From Stereum hirsutum FP-91666 SS1 (taxonomy: Eukaryota > Basidiomycota > Agaricomycetes > Russulales > Stereaceae): a DNA stretch of 64,000 bases. Where the stretch lies: the NCBI RefSeq assembly GCF_000264905.1, contig NW_006763131.1:214138-278137 (forward strand). The letters run 5' to 3'. Position 1 is the first letter of the stretch, and each line of letters opens with the position of its first letter. The notes below the pieces were generated by a model. It did not search any database. It saw only the letters and a program-made list of their open reading frames with translations, and had not been told where the DNA came from. Positions 33,115 to 45,292 of the stretch are shown one piece after another. A program made the translations under genes and the position numbers.

Positions 33115-36100
33115 TCACCAATCGGGCACATTCAACACCAACACACTTACGCTCATCGCTGGGAACTCCATCCCGAAGACGCATCCCGTCGTCCCCGCAC
33201 ACGCATCATCACTGAACGTGAAGTTAGACGTCACCGGTACGACAACTTCAGGCTCGTCGAGCGTATTCGAGACGTTGAATAGACCGTCTGAGCCGGGCGC
33301 GAGTTGGGTGAGGGTGCCGACAGTTGAGGTATCGATGTCGAAGGCGAGGGAAATTGTCGAGGAGACGGAATCATTTCCGGCATTTGCTACCTACATATAC
33401 GACGGATGGGTCATTCATTAGCGGTGTCAAGGCATGAGGCTATAGACTTACTTTAAGGATGAGATCGTTCGTCACGTTGTTGTGGCTCGCCACCCAGAAG
33501 ATGGGAGAGAGAAGGGCGCTGGATACGGGCGCTGTTGTGAGCACTTGCGTCCCACGATTCTCGCTGAACATCTGTTGGCGATGAGCGATCAGAAAAGAGC
33601 GTTTAGTTCTGAGGTGACGACCTACCTGTTGGGCGTAGTACGATACAGACTTGACCAAGTTCCCCGCATCGAATGTGATGAGGTCTGGTGTCCATTGATA
33701 CGAAGCGATATGTTGAAGTGAAGGTGCGTCTGAATTAAAATAGGAATGTTCATAGAGCTGTGTCTCTCTGCCCCTGACCATAGATACATACAAGCAGCCG
33801 CAAACACGACATCCGAATTGCGCTCCATTCCTGTCATAAACGCTGCTTCAGCAACGGCGCCCTGAAGTGTTGGATATGCGAAGCGCCCGTCGCCGATGAC
33901 ACCGAGCGGTTCTGTGTCGTTGGTAGAAGTGACTGTCGACGGTCAGGCAAATACAGACCGTGAGCAGAGGGCTTTAAGACGACTTAAAATGGCCGTGGCT
34001 TACCAGCATACTCTCCGACGAAGTACTTCGTCCCGTTACGCGGGTACTCATCAAACATGAATGCGTTCGTCAAGAACCAAGGGGGGCTGTTGTACATGTG
34101 ATAGTCAACTGTAGTGGGAAGGTAACACGTAAGTACGAAGAAGTGGAAGCTCTTCCTGGAATAATGTCGAGGCTTACTGTACGTGTAGGCAGGATCAAGG
34201 GCGAGGGATGGGTATGAAGTGGCGATGAACACCAGGTCGGGGAATTTCGCCCCCAGCTGCGTAACGAACATATTCCACCTGTGCGCCGCGTACGAGTCTT
34301 CCTGGAATTGATCTTCGTTTCCGCTGCGCATCGAGTATAATAAGTCGTGACGCCTTTACTATCCAGCACGACGAACCGTAAGGGAGAGGACGTACATTTC
34401 AATATAGTGCAACGCATACGGTTCCGCCCTTCCAAGGCTCGCTCTTAGTGCGCCCCATTCGTTTGTCTCAGCATCGGCAGTGATGAACTCAATTTCGTTG
34501 ACCACGTCGTCGATATAAGGCTGAAGCTGGTCTTGAGGTAGGATCGGCCAGTCGGGAAGGTCTGAATAGTCGCCGATCGAGATACCGTCCCAGACGCCTA
34601 GAATCACCGTCTGCCATGACATGAATATTAGATGAGAATGGAAGATGATGAAAGTAAATGATATGTAGCAGTAGGCGTACAGCGTTCAGGTCTTCGGCCC
34701 AGTTGAGATATTCGAGCAAGCCAAGGCCATCTGTGTTCGGATACTCTGTCGATTAAAGTACGTAGTTAAATGGCATTTACCGCACAACATGTTCAGCATG
34801 GTATCTTACCCCAGTTTCCAAGCCGTCCGGGTCGGTTTTCGAGCCTACGCCGGAGATGTCAGCACGCATGCAGGGAGTACTTTTAATAAATACGAGAATA
34901 ACGTACGGCCCAATAGTCTCGTTCCACTTCCACCTCTGATCGAAACTAACACCCTCAAGGTTGTTACCACCTAACGCACCATTAGCCATACATGGCACGT
35001 ACGTACAGTGACAATCAGTACTCCACGAGACTTACCAGGGAATCTCCAAACACTAGGCTTCGTCCCCGCCATAGCCTCCGCCAGGTCTATCCTCATCCCA
35101 TTCTCCCTCCCCTTAAACGTCGGCGGGAACAGGCTAAACATACCAAACCAGAACGTTGTTCCCTTCGCCGCATCACCATCTAGCTCTACGACGAACGTAT
35201 TGTTGATGTCGGAAGTATTGGAGGTGGGTGAGAGCGTAAAGTTGAGCTTTTGCCAGGTTGATGTAATGGAGAGCGATGTGGCATTTGAAGCAAGTGTGGC
35301 GGATGTCGTGTTGGAGTGGAGAGAGACGCTCAGGGAGAAGAGTTATACGGAGAGGAGGACTTGACCCAGAGAGAGGCATTGTACGTCCAGCCAGCTTGTA
35401 CCCTGATGCCTAGGTGCGATGAGGTATGTCAGAGTGTATAGGGCGTAGACAGACGTCGAATTCGACATATTGAATGCGCACCCCAGTATCCCGTGTTAGC
35501 GAATCCGACGGGCCCCGTAGCATCGGCTGGTATGACGACTTGCAGACTATTTGGAAGGGCAGAGTAAACACCTGAAGTAGAATTGACGACGGAGATTTCG
35601 GTACCGTTCGCTATCCACGAAGTGAGGCTGAGGATTCGACAGACGTTAGGAAGACGAACGCGAGCCCTGCACGGTGATGCATCGCGGTTGAAATTCCACA
35701 ACTTACGAGGTTATGTTCCCTGGAGTTACGGCTTGGAAGGCTCGATTCTGCAGGAGTTCACCTGAGAAAAGTTGAGTGCACACAACATGCAGAGGATTCA
35801 AACGTATGCGTGCCGTACAAGCCTCCATCTCCGCTACGATGCCACAACTCATCAACAGGTGTCATCAGCCCCGAGTAGTTCGAAACTTACCTATGGTTGA
35901 TATCCTGAGGCAGTATTAGAGGATCAATAAGAGGATTCAAACCACATGAATACAACGCACCTCCCACATATATCCTCCTCCCAGAGTAGCAGGGATGTCA
36001 ACCGTGGTCTCTTTCGTGATCGTGACATTGAGGGTCGTTATACCAGAGACGTACACTGAGGAAGTCAGTAGTACCCCAAGCAAAGCGTATAGCTGTCCTG

Positions 36101-36119
36101 GATGATGCATGATGTTCAA
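33115..36119 (-). CDS. GH51 alpha-L-arabinofuranosidase, secreted
   Basis: GH51 enzymes release arabinose from arabinoxylan and pectin side chains. The start (ATG 36119, or the third Met at 36110) gives a signal peptide (GQLYALLGVLLTSSVYVSG). The family order is clear over many short exons: LGGGYMWE, SLQVVIPADATGPVGFANTG, GGNNLEGVSFDQRWKWNETI, GLGLLEYLNWAEDLN, then HYIEIGNEDQF (general acid/base Glu, built across an intron), DYHMYNSPPWFLTNAFMFDE, and YFVGEYA (nucleophile Glu). The C-terminal beta domain ends MSVSVLVLNVPDW at 33115. All examined junctions keep phase. A TATATATTG box lies about 40 bp upstream. It is probably secreted for plant-wall degradation. Confidence 0.85.
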
Positions 36120-37433
36120 GCCGTCAAACCACCAGGGTTGAAGCTCCAGTGTCCTACAATATATACCCCCAAGCCAGTCTCACGAGAGACGGTCCGTCAC
36201 ACGATCCGCATAGGAAGCAGCAGCGATGGACGTTAGAAAGCTTAACGTGCAAATTCGAGCGAGGTCATCCAGAGTGAGTATAAGGACATGGGACCAGATC
36301 ACGTTGTTGGTCCTGACTCCTCTGCTTGGAAAAGATATTCGCGGATGTCGGTAGGGAAAACAGGCAGGGTCGGATGACTATGTTCAAATGCCCCCGATCA
36401 CAAAAAGACGATGCTTGTGAGTGCTTGTGCCAAGACCAGATAAAGGACCATGAAAGAACGGCTTCGTTGCATGAAACTACGATGCGTTGATGATGCGTGA
36501 GATCAACGTGAGATAGCAACTAATCGGCGTTCGGCGAGCGGGGTTTGAATGGCACGCATCCGGAGTCCGGACGAACTCGGGAACCAGATTTTGTCTTCTC
36601 CGCCGACTCGAACATCATGATCATTCGGCCCTTCAACTAAGAACTCTCTAGCCAGCTAGGAAGAATTTAGTATCGAACTCAATCTTCACCCGCTTCGCTC
36701 TCAGTCTGAGACCACAGTGTCAAGTCCATGCCGAGAAGGTTTTGGTAGTTCGGATACATCATGCACATCTATTCTTGGTGAGCCAGTCCAACATCCAGAA
36801 CTATTCGGTGCCAATTATCGCGGAAGCGAAAGACAACTTGGAGAATACAAGATGTCAGCTTCCCAGAGTTGTTATACATCCATGTCGACCTGCGTCCCTG
36901 CCAGTGGATATATGCTGTCTTGCTCATGATCCAAAAGACTCGCCCAATGTACGCATCTTCGAAGCTTATTACGATCGCCTTCGTCTAAACGCGTATCTAA
37001 CTCAATAGGTCAGTACTTTTATTCAGACCAATAACTCCTCCATCATGTGATTCATCATGGGGGTCAAGATGTCGGTACATGTCAGTGTCAAACTGACAAT
37101 TTTTGGTATTCTACCCAATGGTAGTCGATCGCGATATGTCTTGACTCTTGATGTAGCGAGCTGACTAAAATGTGGCGATCTCAATACTACGAATAGGGGC
37201 TCACACATGATTGTCTATAATTGCGCCCAAAGTGCTTCGATGCGATCATGGGTAGTGCTATTTCTCAGACAGGCGACTCATGACTATCCTCAGAGGTTCT
37301 AGGCATATGTACCTCCTGCATCATTATAAGACCGAGATTGTTCTCAGGACAAGAACGACACGTTCATTGAGCTCGATATATCCGGGAGACAGGTTTCATT
37401 CCGTTTTTACGTTTGTCTAACGCCGCCAAACGC
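36120..37433. other. Intergenic between divergent GH51 and monooxygenase genes
   Basis: This holds the shared upstream region of two divergent genes. Small frames at 36.7-37.0 kb lack motifs. No RNA gene is seen. Confidence 0.4.
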
Positions 37434-37439
37434 TATAAA
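37434..37439 (+). promoter_or_regulatory. TATA box of the flavin monooxygenase gene
   Basis: TATAAA lies 110 bp upstream of the ATG at 37544, followed by CT-rich sequence as is usual around fungal transcription starts. Confidence 0.5.
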
Positions 37440-37543
37440 GAGCCGAACACGATTGCGACTAGTTTTGCAGCCCCACCTTTCTCCCCGCACATTGTTCGTT
37501 TCTCTCACCTTTACGGAAGCACTCAATCCTGCGCTACGTAGCC

Positions 37544-40078
37544 ATGGCCGCAACTCCTGGCATGCAGAATGCGACTCTGCCCACACTCGATAGGCTCGGG
37601 GTCAAGCTTGCTGACGATGTAGACATCGATGCCCTCAAGATTGCTCGAGAATGGTTCTCTTCCTTCTCTCAAGCCATCCAAGCTGGCTCTGTCTCCGATG
37701 TTCTTTCCCTTCTCTTAGATAACGGTTCGGACACTTGGTGGCGCGACATCATCTCCCTCACGAACGACATTCGTACCTTCTACGGCGAATCCCTCCCCCA
37801 GTTCCTCTCCGATCGCGTCGTGGGCTCCAGTGGTCAATTATCCGAATTCAAACTCGATGAATCATCCATAGCGATAGAGCGCCCATACGCCGATATCGTG
37901 TGGATCCAAGCAATGTTCACTTTCCGATCACCGACCAGAAGCTCCTCAGGCATCTTCCGCCTCGTACCCACCTCATCCATCACAGGCTCCTGGCTCGCTC
38001 ACTCCATCTTCACCAACCTCGAAGGTCTCAACGACTTCCCGGAACAAATCAAGGATCTTCGCGAGCAGGCCCCGAATCACGGTAAATGGCATGAGAAGCG
38101 CAAGAGGGAGATCGAGTGCTTGGACGAGGACCCGAAGGTGATCGTCGTTGGTGGCGGACAGGCTGGGCTGGAGATCGCTGCGAGGCTGAAGTATCTGGGT
38201 GTCAAGACGCTGGTAGTGGAGAGAGAACCGAGAGTGGGAAACTTGTGGAGGAAGAGGTATGAGGCGTTGTGTTTGCATGATACTGTTTGTGAGTGGCACC
38301 TCTTCATTATGTGGCGTCGACAATGTTGAATCAGCTTTCGACTTAGGGTACGATCACATGCCCTACCTTCCGTGAGTATCGTTTACTGCGATAATAATTC
38401 GATACTGACTTCACCGATTTCAGTTTCCCTCCGACTTGGCCTGTATTTGCCCCGGCTCCAAAGGTACTTTTCGCAACTCTACTTCTCGCCACATCTGAAT
38501 CCCTCACGGACGTCCATCCGTAGCTCGCAGACTGGCTAGAAAACTACGCCCACTCTCTCGAACTCGATGTCTGGACCTCCTCAACCATCCTCTCATGCAC
38601 GCAAGATCCTACGACCCATACATGGTCCCTCAGCATCTTACGCCCCGATGGGACCGTACGAAAATTTGAAAACATCAAGCATCTGGTGATGGCGGTGGGT
38701 TTGGGTGGTGGAGTCATGAGGATGCCGAGCGTGGAGGGGGCGGTGTGTTCTGTTTCCGTTGTCTATGGATGGATTGGCTACTAAGACTCTCTGCGGCGTG
38801 GCGTGGTGTAGGATGCGTTCTCTGGCAAGATCATGCACTCTGGGCGGTTCAAGACTGCGAAGGAACATATCGGGCAGAAAGTTGTCGTCGTCGGGGCTTG
38901 TACATCTGCACATGATATATGCCTGGATCTGAGTGATCATGGAGTCGGTGCGTCCTTCTCTTCTCAATTATCTTTGTATCAGCTTGATTGATCCTGGGAT
39001 GGCTGCACGTAGATGTGACGATGTTCCAGCGAAGCTCGACCTATGTCTTGTCCACAAAACACGGGGTGACAACTCTATTTGGTCGTAAGGCTGCCTGTTT
39101 ACCCCATAGTCCATTGTTTCATACTGACGCCGAACTTACCATTGTGGCGAAACCCAGAATACTACAGCGAGAACGGACCCCCGGTGGACATTGGCGACCG
39201 ATTGAATGTGTCTTTCCCAAACTACTTCGCCAAGCTCTTACATCAGAGGCTGGTCCACGTCATTGCGGAGAAGGATAAGTGCGTTTTCTACCTCCTCTTT
39301 CTCTCGCTGTTCACCTGGTTGGATATAGTAAGACTCATGTCCATTATGATATAGAGAGACTCTAGATGGTCTTAGACGAGTGGGCTTCAAACTCAACTGG
39401 GGAGAACAGGACGCGGGCTTCATACTTTCAGCCTGGAATAAAGCAGGGGGTTATTACCTCGGTGCGTTTCTCTTCCAATCACTTCTCGATAATGAGCGGT
39501 CGCTGATGTTGCATAAACGGCTTATAGATGTTGGGGGTAGCCAAGCCATCATCGACGGGCGTATCAAACTGAAGTCTTCAGGCCAGATCTCACGCTTCAT
39601 AAAGAACGGCCTGTTATTCGATGACGGAAGCACCTTAGATGCAGACGTTGTTATCTTTGCCACCGGGTAAGCCCTCTCATCTCGGCCTAATCTCAACACA
39701 TAACATCCTCGTCTCGAGTCCTTCACTCACGCTCTCGCCTCTGGTTGTGTGATAGCTACGGCGACACCCGCGACACCTGGCGTAAAATCATAGACCCGGC
39801 TACCGCGGACAAGCTTAAACCAATTTGGGGATTGGACAAGGAGGGCGAGATTCAGAGCGCATGGAGGGATTCAGGCGTCGAGGGACTTTATTGTATGATG
39901 GGGAATCTGGCGCTGTGTAGGTTCTATTCGAAGTCCTTGGCGCTGCGTGAGTACATTTTAGGTTGCCATATGAGAATTTGAAGGACGATGTGGTGCTCAC
40001 TTTTGCTTGGAATTTTTTGTTTTTTTAGAGATCAAAGCGATGGAGGAGGGCATCTTCGGGGAGAGGTATTCGATTTAG
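37544..40078 (+). CDS. FAD/NADPH-dependent flavin monooxygenase (class B, FMO/YUCCA-like)
   Basis: The protein starts MAATPGMQNATLPTLDRLGV. Its first about 180 residues form the N-terminal extension common in fungal members, possibly NTF2/SnoaL-like. The FAD Rossmann motif is VIVVGGGQAGLEIAARL, followed by VERE and the W-Y-D-H block (VWYDHMPYLPFPPTWPVF, spliced from three exons). Then come DWLENYAHSLELDVWTS, the NADPH-binding VVVVGACTSAHDICLDL, and an FATGYGD-like C-terminal signature across the last-but-one intron. The end is AMEEGIFGERYSI at 40078. All junctions examined are GT-AG and in phase. Likely reaction: oxygenation of a small soft nucleophile or ketone. It could be an accessory oxidase of the UstYa locus starting 2.7 kb further on, but that is inference. 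Confidence 0.85.
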
Positions 40079-40479
40079 ATAGTAGAATCCGTGACGACGG
40101 GGAGGATGCTTTTTATGACGACTGAAAGGTACGCTAGCTAGTTGCCCGTCAATGTCCTTAGGGAGTACTCATATTCTGTTCCTCAGATCGTGCGTGATGA
40201 GCGCACGGCGAACGACCAAGATTCTGTAGAATATATGTGTACTTCCCTATCCAACTGTGTCTAGCATGTATGACTATGATGTGATTTCTGTGCGCACATT
40301 TGCAATGCATTGGCGATGGGTAGAGACGACATAACGACGCAAGCAGTAAACACACTTACTCCTCTCGAAAATGATTGACACGCTCGTTTTGAGACACGGC
40401 CGTTTGGACCATAGTGTTATTCGAGTCAACAGCATCCGTCTTCCTCCAGATGAACCTAGCAAAGAACTTTGGGAGCAAG
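40079..40479. other. Intergenic, 3' flank of the monooxygenase
   Basis: No coding frame, RNA gene or repeat copy is recognised. Confidence 0.4.
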
Positions 40480-40560
40480 AAGACGGATCAAAATTTATTA
40501 GCCTATAATATACATCACTGCAGCGAGCGCTGGGTAAATATACACATTTTTCGAGGACAA
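40480..40560 (+). repeat. Dispersed block D, partial copy 1
   Basis: It shares agaagac, attag, tacatcactgcagcgagcgct and tacacatttt with the longer copies at 54050-54280 and 58575-58810. The similarity stops near 40560. Confidence 0.55.
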
Positions 40561-40639
40561 TCTGAACGTCACGACACTTTCCATATGAGTACAGTCACGG
40601 TGCGAGATAAACACGAAAAAGCGGGGACTTGAACGATCT

Positions 40640-40870
40640 ACGAGATAATACTGCACAATATGATATGATGCAACACACGACAGGACAAGATACGATGAGA
40701 CACGATTCGACGAGATAGTACGGACAAGAGGCAAAGTGCAACGAGACGGCACTGCAGAGGCAAGACAATATACGACACGAGCCCAGATACGACGAGTCGA
40801 CACGGACAAGACGAGACACGATGCGAGACCAGAACAAGCGAGACAAGGGAGAACAAGACTACACAAGCCT
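40640..40870 (-). repeat. Degenerate TCTCGT-like tract downstream of HNH copy A
   Basis: On the gene-sense strand it is a run of imperfect words such as TCTCGTCG, TATCTTGTC and ATCGTGTC with no strict period. Similar tracts follow HNH copies B and C on the same gene-relative side. Confidence 0.55.
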
Positions 40871-40936
40871 AAGAAGTTAACAGACGAGACGACAACTTCT
40901 GCCCAAATCGCTGCGGTGCATCATCACAACAGACTA

Positions 40937-42412
40937 TCATATTCCTGCTCCATCTGTGTTAATCCACCGCGACACATCCGCCCCGGAAGGCTCGACACGC
41001 TTGCCTATTCCTGCTTTATACAAGCCTGTAAGCACTGTACACATGGCGTCGAACTTGTCGGGTCCATCGATAACTGTATCATCCGACAGCGCAGAATGAT
41101 GGTGTCCGCCGGTGACTGTTTCATCAGACATCACTGAACTACGATCATCTCCATCGTTCCGTCGCCTCGATGTACGATCTTCGGCAGTGGTGTTGTATTC
41201 CGGCCTGGATCGGTACGTATTCGGGTGTTCGATGGGGGCAGGTCGAGGAAGATGTTGTGGGAAGATGCGAAGCGCGTCGTCGGCGAGGACGCCCCATTGT
41301 CGTAGTGCAGCGGCTCCATAGGCGCAGTCGAGCAGGAAGGCGGACGGCTTCCGAAGCCCATGATTGGCAAATGCGGCATACGTATTGTCGCCCATCATGA
41401 AGAGTTCTGCTTCCGATGGCTTTGCGATCCATTGAGCAGTAAAGCGCTGGTAGTGTGCTCCGGAGGGGTTGGAGAGAGTTTGTGGAGAGGGAGGGGTCCG
41501 TCGATAGGATGGGAGTACGTCGTCTACGGTGAGGATGTGATTGGGAGTCTAAGAGGCGGAATTTAGTCTCAAATTAGGAGGATAATGTAGGTAAATATTC
41601 TCACATGCATGATGACCCACGCGCCGCCATCGTAGGCACCATGAGCGGTACACAAAAAGCCATTCCTTTTATCGTCAATGTCTCTCAGCGTCGCGACGGG
41701 ATCGTCGACCTCATGGCCTGGTTCGGCGCAGATGTACGACGGGGCGTTGGATGCATCTGGCTGCAGGCGCAGCCGAATGAGCTCCTGAAGCCACTAAGAT
41801 GATTGTCCGCGGGTAAGCATTGGTATAATGTGACATAGACGTTAAAAAACACACGCCGTCGCCTCGTTGGAAAGGTATGATGTGGGCGGCCTGAAAAAGT
41901 GGGAATCCCGTGAAGATGCAGCGCACGTCTCGCTCACAAAGGTCGTTCCTGAAGCTCTGCTTTCGGGAGGCGCCAGTTTGAGAGCTTTCTCCCTTCCTGC
42001 TCAGGGTGGTGTGATCCAAAGTTTTGGCATCCGCAACTGGGTGTCAAGAGAAACGATGAGTTGACTGTACTGCGTGCAAGAATGGCGAATGCTCACATGT
42101 GGAGGGTGGGCTCGGTATAAAGATGTACTCAGCCGTCGAGAGCAAAGAGTCGAGTGGAAGCTCATCGGGCAGATCTTCAGCACTATCCGCGAGTTGAATA
42201 GTACCATGAAGCATTAGGATAGTCCAGGCGAGGAACTTGAGATACTTGACAGGGTGGAGACAAAGGGCGCCGAGCCTTGACTTTGGGATCCTTAGGACGA
42301 CGGGATCTTCTACGATCTGCTCTACGGCAGGTTGTCCATCCTCGGGAGATGGAGACATAAAGCTAGACCCTTTGGGAACCAGAGCGAATGTGATGGTAGA
42401 ATCCAAAGACAT
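40937..42412 (-). CDS. HNH_2-domain nuclease-like protein, copy A
   Basis: HNH_2 domains are metal-dependent nuclease folds, expanded in basidiomycetes as proteins of unknown role. The start MSLDSTITFALVPKGSSF was chosen by alignment with copy C. Exon 1 ends after AEYIFIPSPPST. The HNH exon carries RCIFTGFPLFQAAHIIPF, and the third part of the domain is DKRNGFLCTAHGAYDGG. The C-terminal exon has PSAFLLDCAYGAAALRQWG and ends SRWINTDGAGI. Introns occupy the same places as in copy C (WLQEL and TPNHIL exon starts). A palindromic CCACACCGTGTGG lies about 115 bp upstream of the ATG and a TCTCGT-like tract follows the gene. The frame appears intact. Confidence 0.75.
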
Positions 42413-42523
42413 CTCCGAGTAGATGAGAGCGAAAGGATTGGGGCAAGAGTGGGGAGAACTTGTCAAAGCGCGTAACATGATGACAAATACGGCCATGTTT
42501 GTCCATGTTTGGGGCACAAGAAT

Positions 42524-42544
42524 GGTGCCACACCGTGTGGCGGC
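42524..42544 (-). promoter_or_regulatory. Conserved palindrome in the promoter of HNH copy A
   Basis: On the gene strand it reads GCCGCCACACGGTGTGGCAC and is followed by GGACAAACA. Copies B and C have related GCCGC..GTGGC words and GGACAAA at a similar distance (about 100-130 bp) from the ATG. Confidence 0.5.
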
Positions 42545-42789
42545 TCAACCTTCGAGGACATAAATTAAAATCAGTTTTTCTTTCTCTGCAGTTCCACAAG
42601 CATAAAGGTATTGTTAGTGAAGTATAATGTTAGATCACACCTCCTGGCTACACTGATCAGACCGAGCCTCAGATATTGTGGATTGCTAATGCCTTAGCGC
42701 AAGTGCATATATATGATGCCTGCATCCGACCGAATGACCACGACATATGAGACCGAATCGATACTCAGCCAAATACTGGGGCGGTGCCA

Positions 42790-43816
42790 TCATACTGTCT
42801 GATACTGTAGAAGATATAATCCTATGTATTTTGTCAGCGATACCGACCTAAACTGAGTAGAGAGGATTTCGGGGATGACGCCGACTTACCTGCTGCTTCC
42901 TTCTTGAACGTCGTTATGTCTACTCCGCAATCGGCCGTCGCACACGACAGTTTGAACGTAAAGTAAGACCCTGATTTACACGGAAATCTTGCGATAGCGG
43001 CGGTAGATCCCACTGCGGCCGCCAGATGACCCACGTACGAGCTGCCACTCGACTCTCCTCTTCCCCAGGATGTAGCTTGAATGTCTATCCGTGAGTTACC
43101 TGGCAGTCTCCACACGTCGACTTTTGATGCGCGGTCCTCTTCCAAGTCTCCAATGACGAAGCTTGAGTTCCTTCCGACGACATTGGGAACTGTCATGGTT
43201 AAGCTGCAGTCCTCCATTCCGTAGTCAATGACACGAAATTGGATTATAGTGGACACCTATCACGGACGCATGAGTTGCATGCCATTCAGAACAGACGACG
43301 GACGTACCTCATCATTTACCCATACTCTGTTTGAATAGACCGGAACCATTCCATTATCGGTGATCAGTGCATCGACTAACGGCACGAAGGCTTGCCCTGA
43401 TGTGGAAGATACTTGAATGGATGAACGGGGAAGGTTAACGATGGGGGCGTGCTGGGTTGTCTGAGAACGGTTCGTGTAGATCTCGTCAAACCCAATGTAC
43501 GTGCTGCGTAGAGGTGGGGCATTGGATGAGGCAACACTGATAGCTTTCCAAGAGAGGCTTTCGAGGTAGCAAAATGCAACATAGAAAGCGAGAAATGTGT
43601 CGACTATGGCGCAGATGCTAAGAATGATGAATGCCAATCGTGCGATGTATCCATGAAGATTGTAAAACTTGCTTGCTTGATGAGCCAATGATAGACATAT
43701 GAGCATAACAGCTCCTATGTCAGAGGAAACATCGTACCTTCCGCATTGGAATATGTTTTCAAGACGTCCCCATCTTCAGGTAGGAGGGGCATGTAATGTG
43801 CGCCGTTCACTACCAT
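42790..43816 (-). CDS. Single-pass membrane protein with But2-C-like domain
   Basis: The model starts MVVNGAHYMPLLPEDGDV and splices (43-kb exon) to ASKFYNLHGYIARLAF. One TM helix follows (FIILSICAIVDTFLAFYVAF), then the linker YIGFDEIYTNRSQ. The extracytoplasmic domain reads NRVWVNDE then VSTIIQFRVIDYGMEDCSL, SKVDVWRLPG, PCKSGSYFTFKLSC and DITTFKKEAAG, with a last exon LYLLQYQTV and stop at 42790. This TM plus STIxQFRxxDYGME layout is a common mushroom family, annotated as But2 C-terminal-like ('ubiquitin 3 binding protein But2'), often near DUF3328 genes. Function unknown. It is divergent from UstYa-1 across about 520 bp, which may hold a shared promoter. Confidence 0.7.
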
Positions 43817-44339
43817 TGCTTAAGGGACAACGGGCAGAGTTGAAGATGCTGTGATGGGCGCACACTGCTTTTTCACCCCTCATAACTGTGCGCTGAAAAT
43901 AGCAAATCATAACAACGACGGTGGGGATTCGGAATAGCATGTGGAACAGGATCAAAAGGCGCTTAAGAAACCATCGGATCTAGACTAAGGACTGCTACTC
44001 GGAGTGTACTTGCTATTTGAGATCCGACGCTCAACGGGAAGATTGTCCGCATCGGTAGTGAACTGTCTGCGATGGAGTGACCGGTCTGTGATATAACGAG
44101 GACCCACATGAATGCGCAGAAGTGTTGATGGGAGCGGTTCTTGATTCAGATGCTCACCTCGATAGAGAGATCATGATATCAGAAGCAATTCGGTACTTCA
44201 CGTTCCGAAGTTGATACGAGTATCTGGAAAGCACCGGACAAGCGGTGGCGAATAAACCTCGGCATACCACCGGCATACTCTGAAAATGGCATTGGAAGCT
44301 GCATACAGATAAACAATTCGACTCCATCGTCTTTCTGGA
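43817..44339. other. Divergent promoter region between But2-C-like and UstYa-1 genes
   Basis: This 523-bp region has no supported coding content. Because both genes start at its edges, shared regulation is plausible. Confidence 0.45.
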
Positions 44340-45034
44340 ATGCTCGTCTCGACTTGGTGCTCATCCATTTTGCTCAGCACTCTAAGTGTCATATCGATCG
44401 CATGGACTTGGTCATTAATAGAGCTTGTCCAACGGCTCGATTTGAGATCGAAGCACCCCATGCCTGAAATATTCGAACGACAATACAGTAAGTACAGCGA
44501 GGGTATTGTGTTTGGGGAAAAGAGCTCACAGACTTGCTCCCAGCTTATGAAGGCAACGACGTACCAGAAATCCTACAAATGCCCCCCGAGAAGCCCATCG
44601 AAATGAACATAGAAGAGAGTGTCCATTTTTCGATAAAATATCCAGCAGAAGCAGAAGAAGAGTGGATGAAATCTGAACCATACGGGAGAGGAGTTGTTCG
44701 TTTGGGTCCCGACAATCGCGCCTTCCTCGTCTCCATGTTCCACCAGCTGCACTGCCTTCATTACATGGAGGGAGAGATTGGCGTTGTCGACAGCGAGCGC
44801 TGGCCACATGTACAACACTGTCTAAACATGCTCAGACAGTGGATACTGTGTCAAGCGGATCTGACGCTAGAAGAGGGCAGTTCAATGCAGAGGAATTTTA
44901 CCGTTGATCGTTGGAGCGACACTCGCATATGTCATGATTGGGAGGCCGTATACACCCAGATGAGGAGGAACTGGATCGACTGGTACAAGTACAGAGTCGA
45001 CCAGGGTATCATTAATGTGAGCATAGTTGAATAA
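44340..45034 (+). CDS. UstYa/DUF3328-family oxidase, UstYa-1
   Basis: UstYa-family proteins catalyse oxidative steps such as cyclisation, chlorination and desaturation in fungal peptide and RiPP pathways. Exon 1 encodes an N-terminal TM helix (ILLSTLSVISIAWTWSLIEL). A 44-nt intron leads to NLLPAYEGNDVPEILQMPPE. Both family motifs are intact: HQLHC (120-124) and HVQHC (142-146), followed by LNMLRQWILCQADLTLE and the C-terminal DTRICHDWEAVYTQMRRNW. Total 216 residues, close to the family norm. The stop may be at 45034, or, if a GTGAGC donor at the end is used, at about 45094 with tail INVKYSQ. Active sites face the lumen in known members. Confidence 0.8.
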
Positions 45035-45292
45035 TCATGTGTTAAATGTTGAGAACTAATATACAATCACACAGGTGAAATATTCCCAGTAGTGTACTCC
45101 CCCTTCGAGTCCCAATTTGTTGTGTAGAACTTTTCTCGTCAAGATCTATACAAGTGCTTCATTGACTGAGGCATACAAATACTACACTGTGATTTGTTTA
45201 CGCTTCGGTGAGACAAAATGATAAGCTGAAATTATCGCCTCACTGACAACACCTTGGCACAGTTTCATCCTTATGCGGCATTACACGACTAC

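Noticed and set aside
40660..40870. CRISPR-like or satellite array
   Set aside because: Words recur with no fixed period or spacer pattern. CRISPR is not expected in a fungal nuclear genome.
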